Shown here piece after piece: positions 1-7,430 of a DNA stretch of 64,000 bases. The stretch spans positions 215,256 through 279,255 of the forward strand of contig JAJECI010000007.1 of assembly GCA_022822065.1 (NCBI GenBank), given 5' to 3'. Under the pieces are notes generated by a model that was given only the letters and a program-made list of their open reading frames with translations, did no database searches and was not told the origin of the DNA. A program made the translations under genes and the position numbers. Position 1 is the stretch's first letter. The number at the start of each line of letters is the position of its first letter. This DNA is from Candidatus Dadabacteria bacterium. Lineage in GTDB: Bacteria; Desulfobacterota_D; UBA1144; Nemesobacterales; Nemesobacteraceae.

Positions 1-17
1 TATAAGGAGGAAGAATT

Positions 18-1130
18 ATGAGTCATTTTATCAAGAGCTTTTTTATGCTTTGTTTGTTGGCATGCGCCCCCTTGGTGGTGTCGCTGCCGGCATCTGCCGG
101 AGATGTTCCAACGGATGCGGAGGGGATGACGGAGGAAGCAGCGGAACCTATGATGGAAAGTACGCCGCTTATTAAGGATACCGACGTTTCAATATATGGA
201 AGGTTCTGGCCGAAAGTCACTTATATGGAAGACGGAGAATCTTCAACAGACATTACCGACGCGCTTTCACGGGTCGGCCTTAAAGCCACTACCCAGGTAA
301 CCGATACGCTCTCCGCGGTGTTGCACGGTGAGTGGGACGTTGACATTGATGCCAACGGTGATTTTGGCGATGCGCGCCAGGCTTACGTGGGTATTAAAAG
401 CTCGGACCTCGGTTTTGTAGGTATAGGTAAACAGTGGGATCCGTATTATAACGTAATCGCTGAAGTAACCGATATCCACTACCACAGATCAAGTCCATTC
501 GGATACGATCACGAAGGTCCTTTCCGGAGTAACAACTTGGTCAGATACGCGCACAGCTTCGGGGGTCTGAACATAGACGCGGGCATGCAGATAAACGGTT
601 CGCCGGAAAACAACGCGGGCCAGCCCGGGTTTTTCCGCACTAATTCCGACGTAAGCAGCGATTCGGACAACGTTGACGCCGCTGGCGTCGGCCTGAGCTA
701 CCGCGGTGGACCGATTTACGTAGGCGTATCCTACCTGCGGCAGAACCAGGACAGTAGCGATCTTGAAAGGAATTTCTTCGGTGTCGGCGCCAGCATTAAC
801 GTAACCGAGGATCTTTACCTCGCCACTACATACCAGTATATAACGGACAATTACGGTGATGGTTCCGAGAAGAACCCCTATACTCTCGACGTGGCGGCTT
901 CCTTTTCTTTCGGTAACGGAATGAAGGCGCTTGCGGCATTCTTTGCCTACGACGACGATGAGGACACCGACTCCAGCCAGCTGCTTGGCTACACCGTCAC
1001 TGTGATTAAGGAAGTGCATCCGAGCACGGACGTATTTGTCGAATGGGTGATGACGGATTACGACCTGCAAGACGCTGTCAACACGGTAAGTGTCGGTTTC
1101 CGCTATGATTTTGACGTCGCAATTTTCTAG
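18..1130 (+). CDS. Outer-membrane porin, Gram-negative beta-barrel type
   Basis: The 370-residue product begins with a Sec signal peptide (hydrophobic residues about 5-27, likely cleavage after the ASA before GDVP). It continues as a series of short amphipathic beta-strands rich in aromatic residues and Asp/Gly turns, and ends in Phe, the usual outer-membrane assembly signal. Strand-like stretches with Y/F-G-V repeats such as YVGIKSSDLGFVGIGKQWD match the trimeric Porin_4/OmpC-like class. A clear AGGAGG lies just upstream of the ATG, so the start is firm. It would form a diffusion channel for small solutes; substrate preference cannot be read. The promoter lies off the left edge. A strong terminator hairpin follows the gene. 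Confidence 0.8.
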   Translation: MSHFIKSFFMLCLLACAPLVVSLPASAGDVPTDAEGMTEEAAEPMMESTPLIKDTDVSIYGRFWPKVTYMEDGESSTDITDALSRVGLKATTQVTDTLSAVLHGEWDVDIDANGDFGDARQAYVGIKSSDLGFVGIGKQWDPYYNVIAEVTDIHYHRSSPFGYDHEGPFRSNNLVRYAHSFGGLNIDAGMQINGSPENNAGQPGFFRTNSDVSSDSDNVDAAGVGLSYRGGPIYVGVSYLRQNQDSSDLERNFFGVGASINVTEDLYLATTYQYITDNYGDGSEKNPYTLDVAASFSFGNGMKALAAFFAYDDDEDTDSSQLLGYTVTVIKEVHPSTDVFVEWVMTDYDLQDAVNTVSVGFRYDFDVAIF

Positions 1131-1187
1131 TCGACTGTAGACTTCAAGATCAGACCACGGCGGCGGTTTTGCCGTGATCAATATTCT

Positions 1188-1232
1188 CGGGGACATATTT
1201 GAACAAAGTTCTAAATATGTCCCCGTTTTTTT
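1188..1232 (+). terminator. Rho-independent terminator after the porin
   Basis: A perfect 13-bp inverted repeat (CGGGGACATATTT at 1188-1200, its complement at 1213-1225) with a 12-nt loop is followed by seven T residues. The GGGGACATATTT arms resemble sequences often found in REP-type palindromes, so it could also be a small mobile palindrome co-opted as a terminator. Confidence 0.8.
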
Positions 1233-1358
1233 ATCTCGCGGACAACTTACTTTGAAAATCCCTCCACCCGACCGCCCAAGACATTGCGTTTAGGCAATTA
1301 AAGTGTAGATTCAATTACAAAAATTCCTTGAAAATCCAAGTGGAGGAAACACCCGCAG

Positions 1359-2174
1359 ATGAACGAGAAACGCATAGGGGTAGATTATTCCGAGCTTCAC
1401 CAGCTTGACAGTCCCGCAAACAGGCTCATAAGAGAATCCATCTGGGGAATAGAGGATGACATAGGACAGCAGTCGTTCATCACTCCCCGTTATCTTGATC
1501 AGCTGATCCCCAGACTCGGCATAGGGGAAACGACGCATGTGCTTGACGTGGGAAGCGGAGCGGGCGGTCCCGCGGTATACATAGCCGACGGAACCGGATG
1601 CAGGGTATCCGGGATAGAGATTAACGAGGTCGGAGTCGACGTATCGAGAAAACTCGCGAAAAACTCCGGGCTTGAGAAACAAACGGAATTTCATCTAGGC
1701 GACGCGATGGAAATGCCGTTTACTGAAAACACGTTTGATCTAGCAATAAGTCTTAACGTGATGAACGTGTTTGAGGACAAGACGGGACTTTTCAAAGAAG
1801 TTCTCAGAGTACTTAAGCCTTCTGGAACGTGGGCGTTTCTAAGCGGAACCTTCGAGATATCCGGTGATGAGGAAACAAAGCAGAAGATGGCGAGGGGCTA
1901 TCTTATCCCGCAATATTACGATTCGCTTGAAAGTTACAGAAAAAAGCTTGAATCGGCCGGATTTCGTATCGAGGAAATAACAGAGTACGTGGCTGATTTC
2001 CGGGTTCAGGTTAAAAATTGGGGGGACGCCTACAGGAAACACTCCGCTGTGATCGCCGAAGAGCAGGGAGAGGAAAATACCCGCTATCACGTTGAGTACT
2101 TCGATACGTATCTGAAACTGGTTGACGAGGGGAGGGCCTCAAATCATCTCGTCATATGCTCAAAACCCGAATAA
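1359..2174 (+). CDS. Class I SAM-dependent methyltransferase
   Basis: The 271-residue protein has a Rossmann methyltransferase core: motif I VLDVGSGAGGPA near residues 62-73, an acidic residue after strand 2 (GIEIN), motif IV-like DLAISLNVMNVFED, and a following LKPSGTWAF strand. The N-terminal segment SIWGIEDDIGQQSFIT and overall size resemble small-molecule methyltransferases of the UbiE/phosphoethanolamine or dimethylglycine N-methyltransferase group. The acceptor is not determinable from sequence. GTGGAGGAA precedes the ATG at a workable distance. It stands alone between the porin terminator and the first Cache-like gene. Confidence 0.8.
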   Translation: MNEKRIGVDYSELHQLDSPANRLIRESIWGIEDDIGQQSFITPRYLDQLIPRLGIGETTHVLDVGSGAGGPAVYIADGTGCRVSGIEINEVGVDVSRKLAKNSGLEKQTEFHLGDAMEMPFTENTFDLAISLNVMNVFEDKTGLFKEVLRVLKPSGTWAFLSGTFEISGDEETKQKMARGYLIPQYYDSLESYRKKLESAGFRIEEITEYVADFRVQVKNWGDAYRKHSAVIAEEQGEENTRYHVEYFDTYLKLVDEGRASNHLVICSKPE

Positions 2175-2355
2175 GGTTTATCAATCCAAGGGTCACTTCA
2201 TTAGTTGTTCATCGCAATCCGGTTCTTCTAGCAGCGCAAAACAGCAGCCTAAGAACGGCTACCCACGGCATTTAACATTATCGCTTGACATAGCTTAAGG
2301 AAAAAGTAGAGAATGTAAGTGTGAGTTCGGAGTTCTAGGAGGAGGGATGTGTGCT

Positions 2356-3069
2356 ATGAGGGGATGCGCTTTTGGAATAATTTTTGCCGTGATAAGTGCG
2401 GTTATGGTCGTTCCGGCCCTCGCCGGCGACACCGCTGGTGCTGCCGATAAAAGTATTGTGACAGCCAGTGATGTAGTCGACAAGGACACTCTTAAAAGTT
2501 TTGTTACGCGTGCGAAAAACTACATTGAAGCCGCTAACACTCCTAGCGAGCTTTTCACCGTACTGAGAGAACTTAGAACCGATGAAACTTGGAGAAAAGG
2601 TTCTATCTACCTCTTTATCATACAAAGGCCCACAGAAACCGGGGGCGAAATAGTTATTTTTAACGCGAGCGATCGTGACGCTGAAGGGGCATCCATGCAT
2701 GTCCTGGACATAGACGGCACTGATGTCGGCCATGAATTTGAAAAGAAGGTATATGAGGGGGATGGCTTTATAGAGTACAGATGGGACAATCCGTCAGTCT
2801 CCGGAGACGAATTGAATGAACCAGGAAAAGTCCCCGGCACCTCGCGGAAGCTTAGCTACGCAGTAGATCTAACCCTTATTGGCCACCCAGAGGATCTGAT
2901 GCTGGGAGCCGGCTTTTATCTAGATCCACCTCCGGCAAGTAAAAAAGGATGCGCGATCGCGGCAACAGGAAGCGGAAACCCCTCTCAAAACTCCATATTC
3001 AACCTATTTTTGATGGTATCCGCCTTGTTCATAGCGGTCTCGTGGAAAAGTCGCCCGGAGAAAAAATGA
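2356..3069 (+). CDS. Secreted single-Cache-like protein with GCAIA C-terminal anchor (copy A)
   Basis: I place the start at the second ATG (2356), which sits at a normal distance from GGAGGAGGG; the ATG at 2347 is too close. The 237-residue product has a signal peptide (1-23, ending PALA before GD). A single ligand-binding-like domain follows, with WRKGSIYLFII, an IVIFNA strand and FIEYRWDNP, resembling single Cache domains, then PGTSRKLSY and GAGFYLD. The last 40 residues contain GCAIA, a linker, NLFLMVSALFIAVSW as a membrane segment, and a basic tail. The same tail occurs at 28.0-29.4 kb and 62.7-64 kb. I infer an exported envelope-attached sensor or binding protein; no catalytic residues are visible. 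Confidence 0.7.
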   Translation: MRGCAFGIIFAVISAVMVVPALAGDTAGAADKSIVTASDVVDKDTLKSFVTRAKNYIEAANTPSELFTVLRELRTDETWRKGSIYLFIIQRPTETGGEIVIFNASDRDAEGASMHVLDIDGTDVGHEFEKKVYEGDGFIEYRWDNPSVSGDELNEPGKVPGTSRKLSYAVDLTLIGHPEDLMLGAGFYLDPPPASKKGCAIAATGSGNPSQNSIFNLFLMVSALFIAVSWKSRPEKK

Positions 3070-3091
3070 ACTCAGGCCGGGTTTTGTTTTG

Positions 3092-3126
3092 GGGGAGGCA
3101 CTCGAAAAACTGCTTCCCCTTTTTTT
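3092..3126 (+). terminator. Rho-independent terminator after Cache-like gene A
   Basis: GGGGAGGCA pairs with TGCTTCCCC (one G-T wobble) around a 10-nt loop, followed immediately by a run of T residues. It lies directly downstream of the stop codon at 3069. Confidence 0.8.
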
Positions 3127-3179
3127 CGGCCAGTTCACTTCCTTTTTCTTCTATCCACTCTCCCGGTTTCCTCACACAG

Positions 3180-3821
3180 TTACACAGCCGGGTGACCCTT
3201 AAGAACGGAGCAAAGATCCCTTGAAGCCCCCTCAGGGTCGTCTGACCCGAAAACGCTTGTTATGACCGCTACACCGTCCACCCCGGTAGCAAGCACCTGC
3301 GCCGCATTGTGGGGAAATATCCCCCCTATGGCGAATATCGGAATCCCCGTGATAGCGGTTTTCGCCTCGATCAGAGTTTCAAAAGGGGTGGGTACTCTGC
3401 CGGGTTTTGTCGGAGTGGCCCAAGGCGTGCCGAAAACAACGTAATTGGCACCCATTCTCTCGGCGTGTATACCTCTCGGAAGAGAACCGTAACAGGAAAC
3501 GCCTATGATGGCACCGTTACCCAGCTTCTTTCTCGTGGGTATTATGTTCGGATCGTCCTCGCCCAGATGCACTCCGTCGGCCTTTATTTCCATCATGAGT
3601 TCCGGCGAGTCGTTTATTATAAGCGGCACTCCGTATCTCTTCGTAATACCGAGAAGCTCCCTGCCCAAGGCGACGACTTCTGAGCGGGGGGAAGTTTTAT
3701 CCCTTAACTGAACGATATTAGCTCCTCCTGCCAACGATTTCTCAACTGTTTCGCAGAAAGAATGGCGGGGAATCAGCCCCTCGCCGGTAATCACGTAAAG
3801 TCCCCTAAGTTCAAAACCCAT
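3180..3821 (-). CDS. thiE: Thiamine-phosphate synthase
   Basis: Joins the hydroxymethylpyrimidine diphosphate and thiazole phosphate moieties to make thiamine monophosphate. The TIM-barrel signatures are present: GLYVITGEGL at the start, NIVQLRDK, LIINDSPELMMEIKADGVHLGEDD with the Mg/pyrophosphate-binding acidic residues, YVVFGTPWATPTKPG, and the phosphate-binding FAIGGI. At 213 residues it has normal family length. I use the ATG giving MGFELRG; a TTG four codons upstream is an alternative. It is the last gene of the mscS-argH-thiE group, about 50 bp after argH, with no strong ribosome-binding site. No TPP riboswitch is visible upstream, so it probably follows the operon promoter. Confidence 0.92.
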   Translation of the reverse strand: MGFELRGLYVITGEGLIPRHSFCETVEKSLAGGANIVQLRDKTSPRSEVVALGRELLGITKRYGVPLIINDSPELMMEIKADGVHLGEDDPNIIPTRKKLGNGAIIGVSCYGSLPRGIHAERMGANYVVFGTPWATPTKPGRVPTPFETLIEAKTAITGIPIFAIGGIFPHNAAQVLATGVDGVAVITSVFGSDDPEGASRDLCSVLKGHPAV

Positions 3822-3872
3822 GGCGCACCGCAAACAGAATGAAAACCATTGCCGACCCTTTCGGAGAAACGG

Positions 3873-5258
3873 CTACATGCATTTTTTGAGGAACCTTCTG
3901 GCGTTCGCTATCTCTTTTCTAACGTTTGAGGTTGAAGTGCCGCCTAGGGAATTCCTGCTCTCAACGGAACCCGAGAGCGTTATCACCTGGAAAATGTCCT
4001 CGTCGATTTTTTTGGAAAACCTGCGGAATTCGGAGAGCTTAAGATCTGATAGTTCCTTTCCGCCTCGCTCGGCGTAAGAAACTATCTTTCCCACGGTTTC
4101 GTGGGCCGAGCGGAACGGGACACCCTTGCGGGCCAGATAGTCCGCCACGTCGGTTGCGGTGACAAAGCCTCCCCGAAGCGCTTTTTTCATGTTTTCCTGC
4201 TTGAATTCCAGCGTTTTCAGCATTTCGATATTAACCCCAAGGCAAAGCTTTACAGTGTCAACCGTATCGAAAAGAGGCTCCTTGTCCTCCTGCATGTCCC
4301 TGTTGTAGGAAAGCGGAAGTCCTTTCATCAGAGTCAGGAGCGCGCTCAGGTTTCCATAGACTCTGGCGGTTTTTCCCCGGGTGAGTTCTGACATGTCGGG
4401 ATTCTTTTTCTGGGGCATTATGCTTGAACCCGTGGTGAACCCGTCCCCGAGATCAACGAAGTCAAACTCCTTTGCGCTCCACAAAACAAGTTCTTCGGAA
4501 AGCCTGCTTAGATGCATCATCAGAACCGAGCAGCAGAATACGAACTCCGCACAGAAATCACGGTCGCTTACCGCATCGATGCTGTTTCTGGAAACCGACT
4601 TAAAACCCAGACCCTCGGCGGTCATCTCCCTGTCTATCGGAAACGAGGTTCCCGCCCCGGCGCAGCTTCCAAGCGGGCTCACATCCACCCTGGAAAGGCA
4701 GTTGATAAACCTCTCGCGGTCGCGCTTTAGCATCTCGTAGTAGGCCAGAAGATGGTGAGATAGAAGCACCGGCTGAGCGCGCTGCATGTGTGTGTAGAGA
4801 GGAAGAACCACCCCCAGGTTCTTTGCGGAAAGCTCAACAAACTGCTCCGCCAAGGAGCACACAAGAGAAATTATCCCTTCTGTCTCCTTCTTCAGGTAAA
4901 GCCTCGTGTCCGTGAGAACTTGGTCGTTTCTGCTCCTGGCGGTGTGTACCATGGCGCCCGAAGAGCCTGTTTTCTCGACAAGCCTTTTTTCTATATTGAG
5001 ATGGATATCCTCGCAGCTCTCGCTGAACGCAAACTCCCCGCGGTCTATTTCCTTTTCGATCTCCCGCAGGCCCTTGGTTATTTTGGCCGCGTCCTTGCGG
5101 GAAATAATCCCGGTTTCGCGAAGCATCTTCACGTGGGCGATACTTCCCCTTATGTCTTCTTTGTAAAGACGCCTGTCGAAACTTACCGATTCCGAGAACT
5201 TCTCGGCGATCTTGTGTGTCTGGGAAGCAAAACGGCCTCCCCACGCTTTTTTGGCCAA
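3873..5258 (-). CDS. argH: Argininosuccinate lyase
   Basis: Last step of arginine synthesis: cleavage of argininosuccinate to arginine and fumarate. The fumarase/aspartase superfamily signature GSSIMPQKKNPD is near residue 280, along with HTARSRNDQ, THMQRAQPV and the catalytic-region SPLGSCAGAGTSFPIDRE. I choose the TTG at 5258 (giving MAKKAWGGRF), which lies one base past the stop of the mechanosensitive channel gene and has GGGAG in its upstream coding sequence. The resulting 461 residues match the family, whereas a longer upstream reading would overlap the previous gene. Translational coupling to that gene is likely. Confidence 0.95.
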   Translation of the reverse strand: MAKKAWGGRFASQTHKIAEKFSESVSFDRRLYKEDIRGSIAHVKMLRETGIISRKDAAKITKGLREIEKEIDRGEFAFSESCEDIHLNIEKRLVEKTGSSGAMVHTARSRNDQVLTDTRLYLKKETEGIISLVCSLAEQFVELSAKNLGVVLPLYTHMQRAQPVLLSHHLLAYYEMLKRDRERFINCLSRVDVSPLGSCAGAGTSFPIDREMTAEGLGFKSVSRNSIDAVSDRDFCAEFVFCCSVLMMHLSRLSEELVLWSAKEFDFVDLGDGFTTGSSIMPQKKNPDMSELTRGKTARVYGNLSALLTLMKGLPLSYNRDMQEDKEPLFDTVDTVKLCLGVNIEMLKTLEFKQENMKKALRGGFVTATDVADYLARKGVPFRSAHETVGKIVSYAERGGKELSDLKLSEFRRFSKKIDEDIFQVITLSGSVESRNSLGGTSTSNVRKEIANARRFLKKCM

Positions 5259-5259
5259 C

Positions 5260-6351
5260 TCAGTCTCCCGCTCCCGCGCCGGTTGAATCAGCTTGCGTCG
5301 AATCAAGAAAAACCTTCCGAGTTGGATAGGCGAACTCTATTCCCTCCTCGGAGAACCTTTTGAATATCTTGAGATTAATTCTCTGCTGCAAATCCATGTA
5401 ATCTTCGAATAAAGGACTAAGAACAAAGTAAACTATTTCATAGTTAAGGGAAAAATCACCGTAACCGCTGAAATGCGCCCTGTCGAATCTCGCCTTCGGT
5501 TCCGCGTCTATTATCTCCTTTACCAATTCGGGTACTCTCGCAAGGTTATCGTAGGACGTTTCGTAAACAACGCCGAGTGAAAAAAGAATCCTGCGAGAGT
5601 CCATCCTCTTATAGTTTTTTATACGGCTTTGCAGCAGGTCGCCATTCGACAGAACAAGCTGTTCTCCCGAAATGCTCCTGACGCGGGTGGTCTTAAGTCC
5701 TATGTGCTCGACATCCCCCCTCATATCGCCTACCACGATGAAATCACCGACTTCAAAGGGTTTGTCTAAAATGATGGAAAGTGAGGCTATCACATCGCCC
5801 AGAACGTTCTGAAGCGCAAGCGCCACGGCTATGCCTCCCACGCCGAGCCCGGCGATTATCGTAGTCGGGTCAAAACCCAGGTTGTCGATCGTTAGAATTA
5901 AGAGAATTACCCAGAGGACCGACTTCGCGAAAAAACCGAGACTTCTTACGTGCGTTATGGAAGCACCGGCACCGGTGCCGATTTCCGAGAGCTTTTTCCC
6001 TACGTAGTAGTCGATGAAACCGCCCCCCCATAAACCGACCTGAACGAGAAGGCAGATAATTACCACGCTTTTGCGGAATTCCCTTACCTGCTGGGTGAGG
6101 TCAAGGAAGAAGGTCGCCACGTAGACCGAGAAGATTATGATCAGTATTATGCTGGTTTTGCCCAAGAGTGCCGAAACCAGATCATCAAGATCGGTTTCAG
6201 TTTTCTCGGCAAGACTGGCAAACGACCTTATGAACCTTTTCAGGATAAAATTAAAGACTAAGGCTAAAACGATCGCCGCTCCGAGAGCCCAGAGCCACGA
6301 TTCAGCGGAATTGCCCAAGTAAGTCCGGCTAAATATTTCCTCGATGTTCAA
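5260..6351 (-). CDS. MscS-family mechanosensitive ion channel
   Basis: The 363-residue membrane protein has about four to five hydrophobic segments followed by the MscS pore helix, GLGVGGIAVALALQNVLGD, with its alternating small residues, and then the beta-domain region DKPFEVGDFIVVGDMRGDVEHIGLKTTRVRS and QLVLSNGDLLQSRIKNYKR. These are hallmark MscS features. It would act as an inner-membrane safety valve on hypo-osmotic shock or as a small-conductance channel. It is the first gene of a tight unit with argH and thiE, 105 bp after DUF924 on the same strand. Confidence 0.9.
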   Translation of the reverse strand: MNIEEIFSRTYLGNSAESWLWALGAAIVLALVFNFILKRFIRSFASLAEKTETDLDDLVSALLGKTSIILIIIFSVYVATFFLDLTQQVREFRKSVVIICLLVQVGLWGGGFIDYYVGKKLSEIGTGAGASITHVRSLGFFAKSVLWVILLILTIDNLGFDPTTIIAGLGVGGIAVALALQNVLGDVIASLSIILDKPFEVGDFIVVGDMRGDVEHIGLKTTRVRSISGEQLVLSNGDLLQSRIKNYKRMDSRRILFSLGVVYETSYDNLARVPELVKEIIDAEPKARFDRAHFSGYGDFSLNYEIVYFVLSPLFEDYMDLQQRINLKIFKRFSEEGIEFAYPTRKVFLDSTQADSTGAGAGD

Positions 6352-6456
6352 TCAAACGTTCCCCCTGATATAAAAATACGCCCGTTCTCCCCTGCGGCCA
6401 TCATATAAATACCCGCTCGAATAACCTTAAACAACAAAAAAAGCCAGTGGAAAGAA

Positions 6457-7092
6457 TCAGAAGGAGCTTCCGGGCTCCTTTAGGAACTCGGTTTCTTCCG
6501 GGGTGGATTCTCTCCCCAAGACCGCGTTTCTGTGGGGATACCTTCCGAATCTTCTTATTATGTCAGAGTGCCGTCCCGCGAAATCCGTGGAACAGGCCAG
6601 GGTTTCCCTGATCTGGGGGTGCGAGGCGTACTCACTTTCAAGGGCGGAGTATTTCCGAACGCTAAGGTCCTGGATCTCCGGATCCTCCGAATGCATAAGC
6701 GGCAGGTAGAAAAATGTCCTGTGCATTGGGTGAAGGTCTCGATCAAGTCCCTTCTCAATACCCTCAAGGCACGTGCGAAGCGCCAGTGAGTCCCTTGAAA
6801 ACGCTCCCGGGGTATCGCGGTAGATGTTCCTTGGAAACTGATCGACAACTATTATAAACGCCACGGTGCCCAAGGGCGTTTCGAGCCAATGGGAGAGCTC
6901 CCCTTTTTCGGCAAGCAGAACATATTTTTCGAATCTCTCCCTCACAATATTGTCGAACTCCTCTGACTTCATCCACCATGTCATCTGCTTCTTTTCATCC
7001 GGCAGTTCGCCCTCGCGCAGATCACCGAACCAGAAACGCAGCACCTCGGAGATTTCTTCGTGTTCGTCCGTCGCTGAAACTTCTTTTTTCAT
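6457..7092 (-). CDS. DUF924 family protein
   Basis: The 211-residue soluble protein has the conserved DUF924 pattern: VLRFWFGDL near the N-terminus, WW followed by FDNIVRERFE, GTVAFIIVVDQFPRNIYRDTPGAFSRD, and HRTFFYLPLMHSEDPEIQD. The family is predicted to be all-helical and TPR-like; its biochemical role is not known to me. I prefer the ATG at 7092 over the 15-codon-longer reading, because no ribosome-binding site supports either, and a TATACT hexamer ends seven bases before this ATG. That arrangement suggests a leaderless mRNA. Confidence 0.75.
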   Translation of the reverse strand: MKKEVSATDEHEEISEVLRFWFGDLREGELPDEKKQMTWWMKSEEFDNIVRERFEKYVLLAEKGELSHWLETPLGTVAFIIVVDQFPRNIYRDTPGAFSRDSLALRTCLEGIEKGLDRDLHPMHRTFFYLPLMHSEDPEIQDLSVRKYSALESEYASHPQIRETLACSTDFAGRHSDIIRRFGRYPHRNAVLGRESTPEETEFLKEPGSSF

Positions 7093-7099
7093 GCCCGAG

Positions 7100-7105
7100 A
7101 GTATA
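7100..7105 (-). promoter_or_regulatory. Candidate -10 element (TATACT) seven bases before the DUF924 ATG
   Basis: TATACT lies on the minus strand with a seven-base gap to the ATG at 7092, so transcription would begin at or next to the start codon. A weak TTGTGA lies 19 bases further upstream. No Shine-Dalgarno sequence is present. Confidence 0.4.
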
Positions 7106-7317
7106 ACACAGGGGATAGCGTTCCTCACAAAAACCATATTCTCTGATCCTGAGTCTCTTTCTCCACGCTTATGAAGAAAAATTTTATCGTTTCAGGGTTA
7201 CCAAAAAACTTTTACGATTCAGGGATAATTATCTGATCTCACTGAAATTTTAGGATCAGATGGTTTCTCTTTATAGGGACCTCTTTAACTTTATCTTCAC
7301 AAAAATAAAATAGTCTC

Positions 7318-7346
7318 TTGACAATACCCAATATATTGTGTTTAAA
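7318..7346 (+). promoter_or_regulatory. nrdJ promoter (TTGACA-N17-TTTAAA)
   Basis: A perfect -35 hexamer at 7318-7323 is followed at 17 bases by TTTAAA. The gene-free stretch between DUF924 and nrdJ (about 7093-7430) holds this promoter, an overlapping palindromic operator and a hairpin in the leader; I see nothing else in it. Confidence 0.7.
7326..7341 (+). promoter_or_regulatory. NrdR-box-like operator overlapping the nrdJ promoter
   Basis: ACCCAATATATTGTGT matches the known NrdR box pattern (aCaCwAtATaTwGtgt) at 15 of 16 positions as I align it. It sits in the spacer and touches the -10 of the ribonucleotide reductase promoter, where NrdR repressors act. NrdR usually binds two boxes about three helical turns apart; I did not find an equally good second box. 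Confidence 0.6.
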
Positions 7347-7353
7347 TAAAATT

Positions 7354-7386
7354 CACGCACAAGATAAGCAATACATCTTGTACGTG
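7354..7386 (+). promoter_or_regulatory. Inverted repeat in the nrdJ 5' leader
   Basis: CACG-C-ACAAGAT and ATCTTGT-A-CGTG form an 11-of-12 inverted repeat with a nine-base centre, about 45-75 bases before the nrdJ start codon. It would form a hairpin in the mRNA or act as a DNA operator. Which of these is not decidable here. Confidence 0.45.
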
Positions 7387-7430
7387 AGCTGGAAGGGAAT
7401 ACTTATAACGGAACAGAAAAGGAGGAAAGA

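Noticed and set aside
489..1196. A 235-codon frame antisense to the porin
   Set aside because: It has no signal or domain features and overlaps a well-supported porin and its terminator region.
3822..3872. Possible TPP riboswitch before thiE
   Set aside because: The gap is only about 50 bases and contains none of the conserved thi-box sequence.
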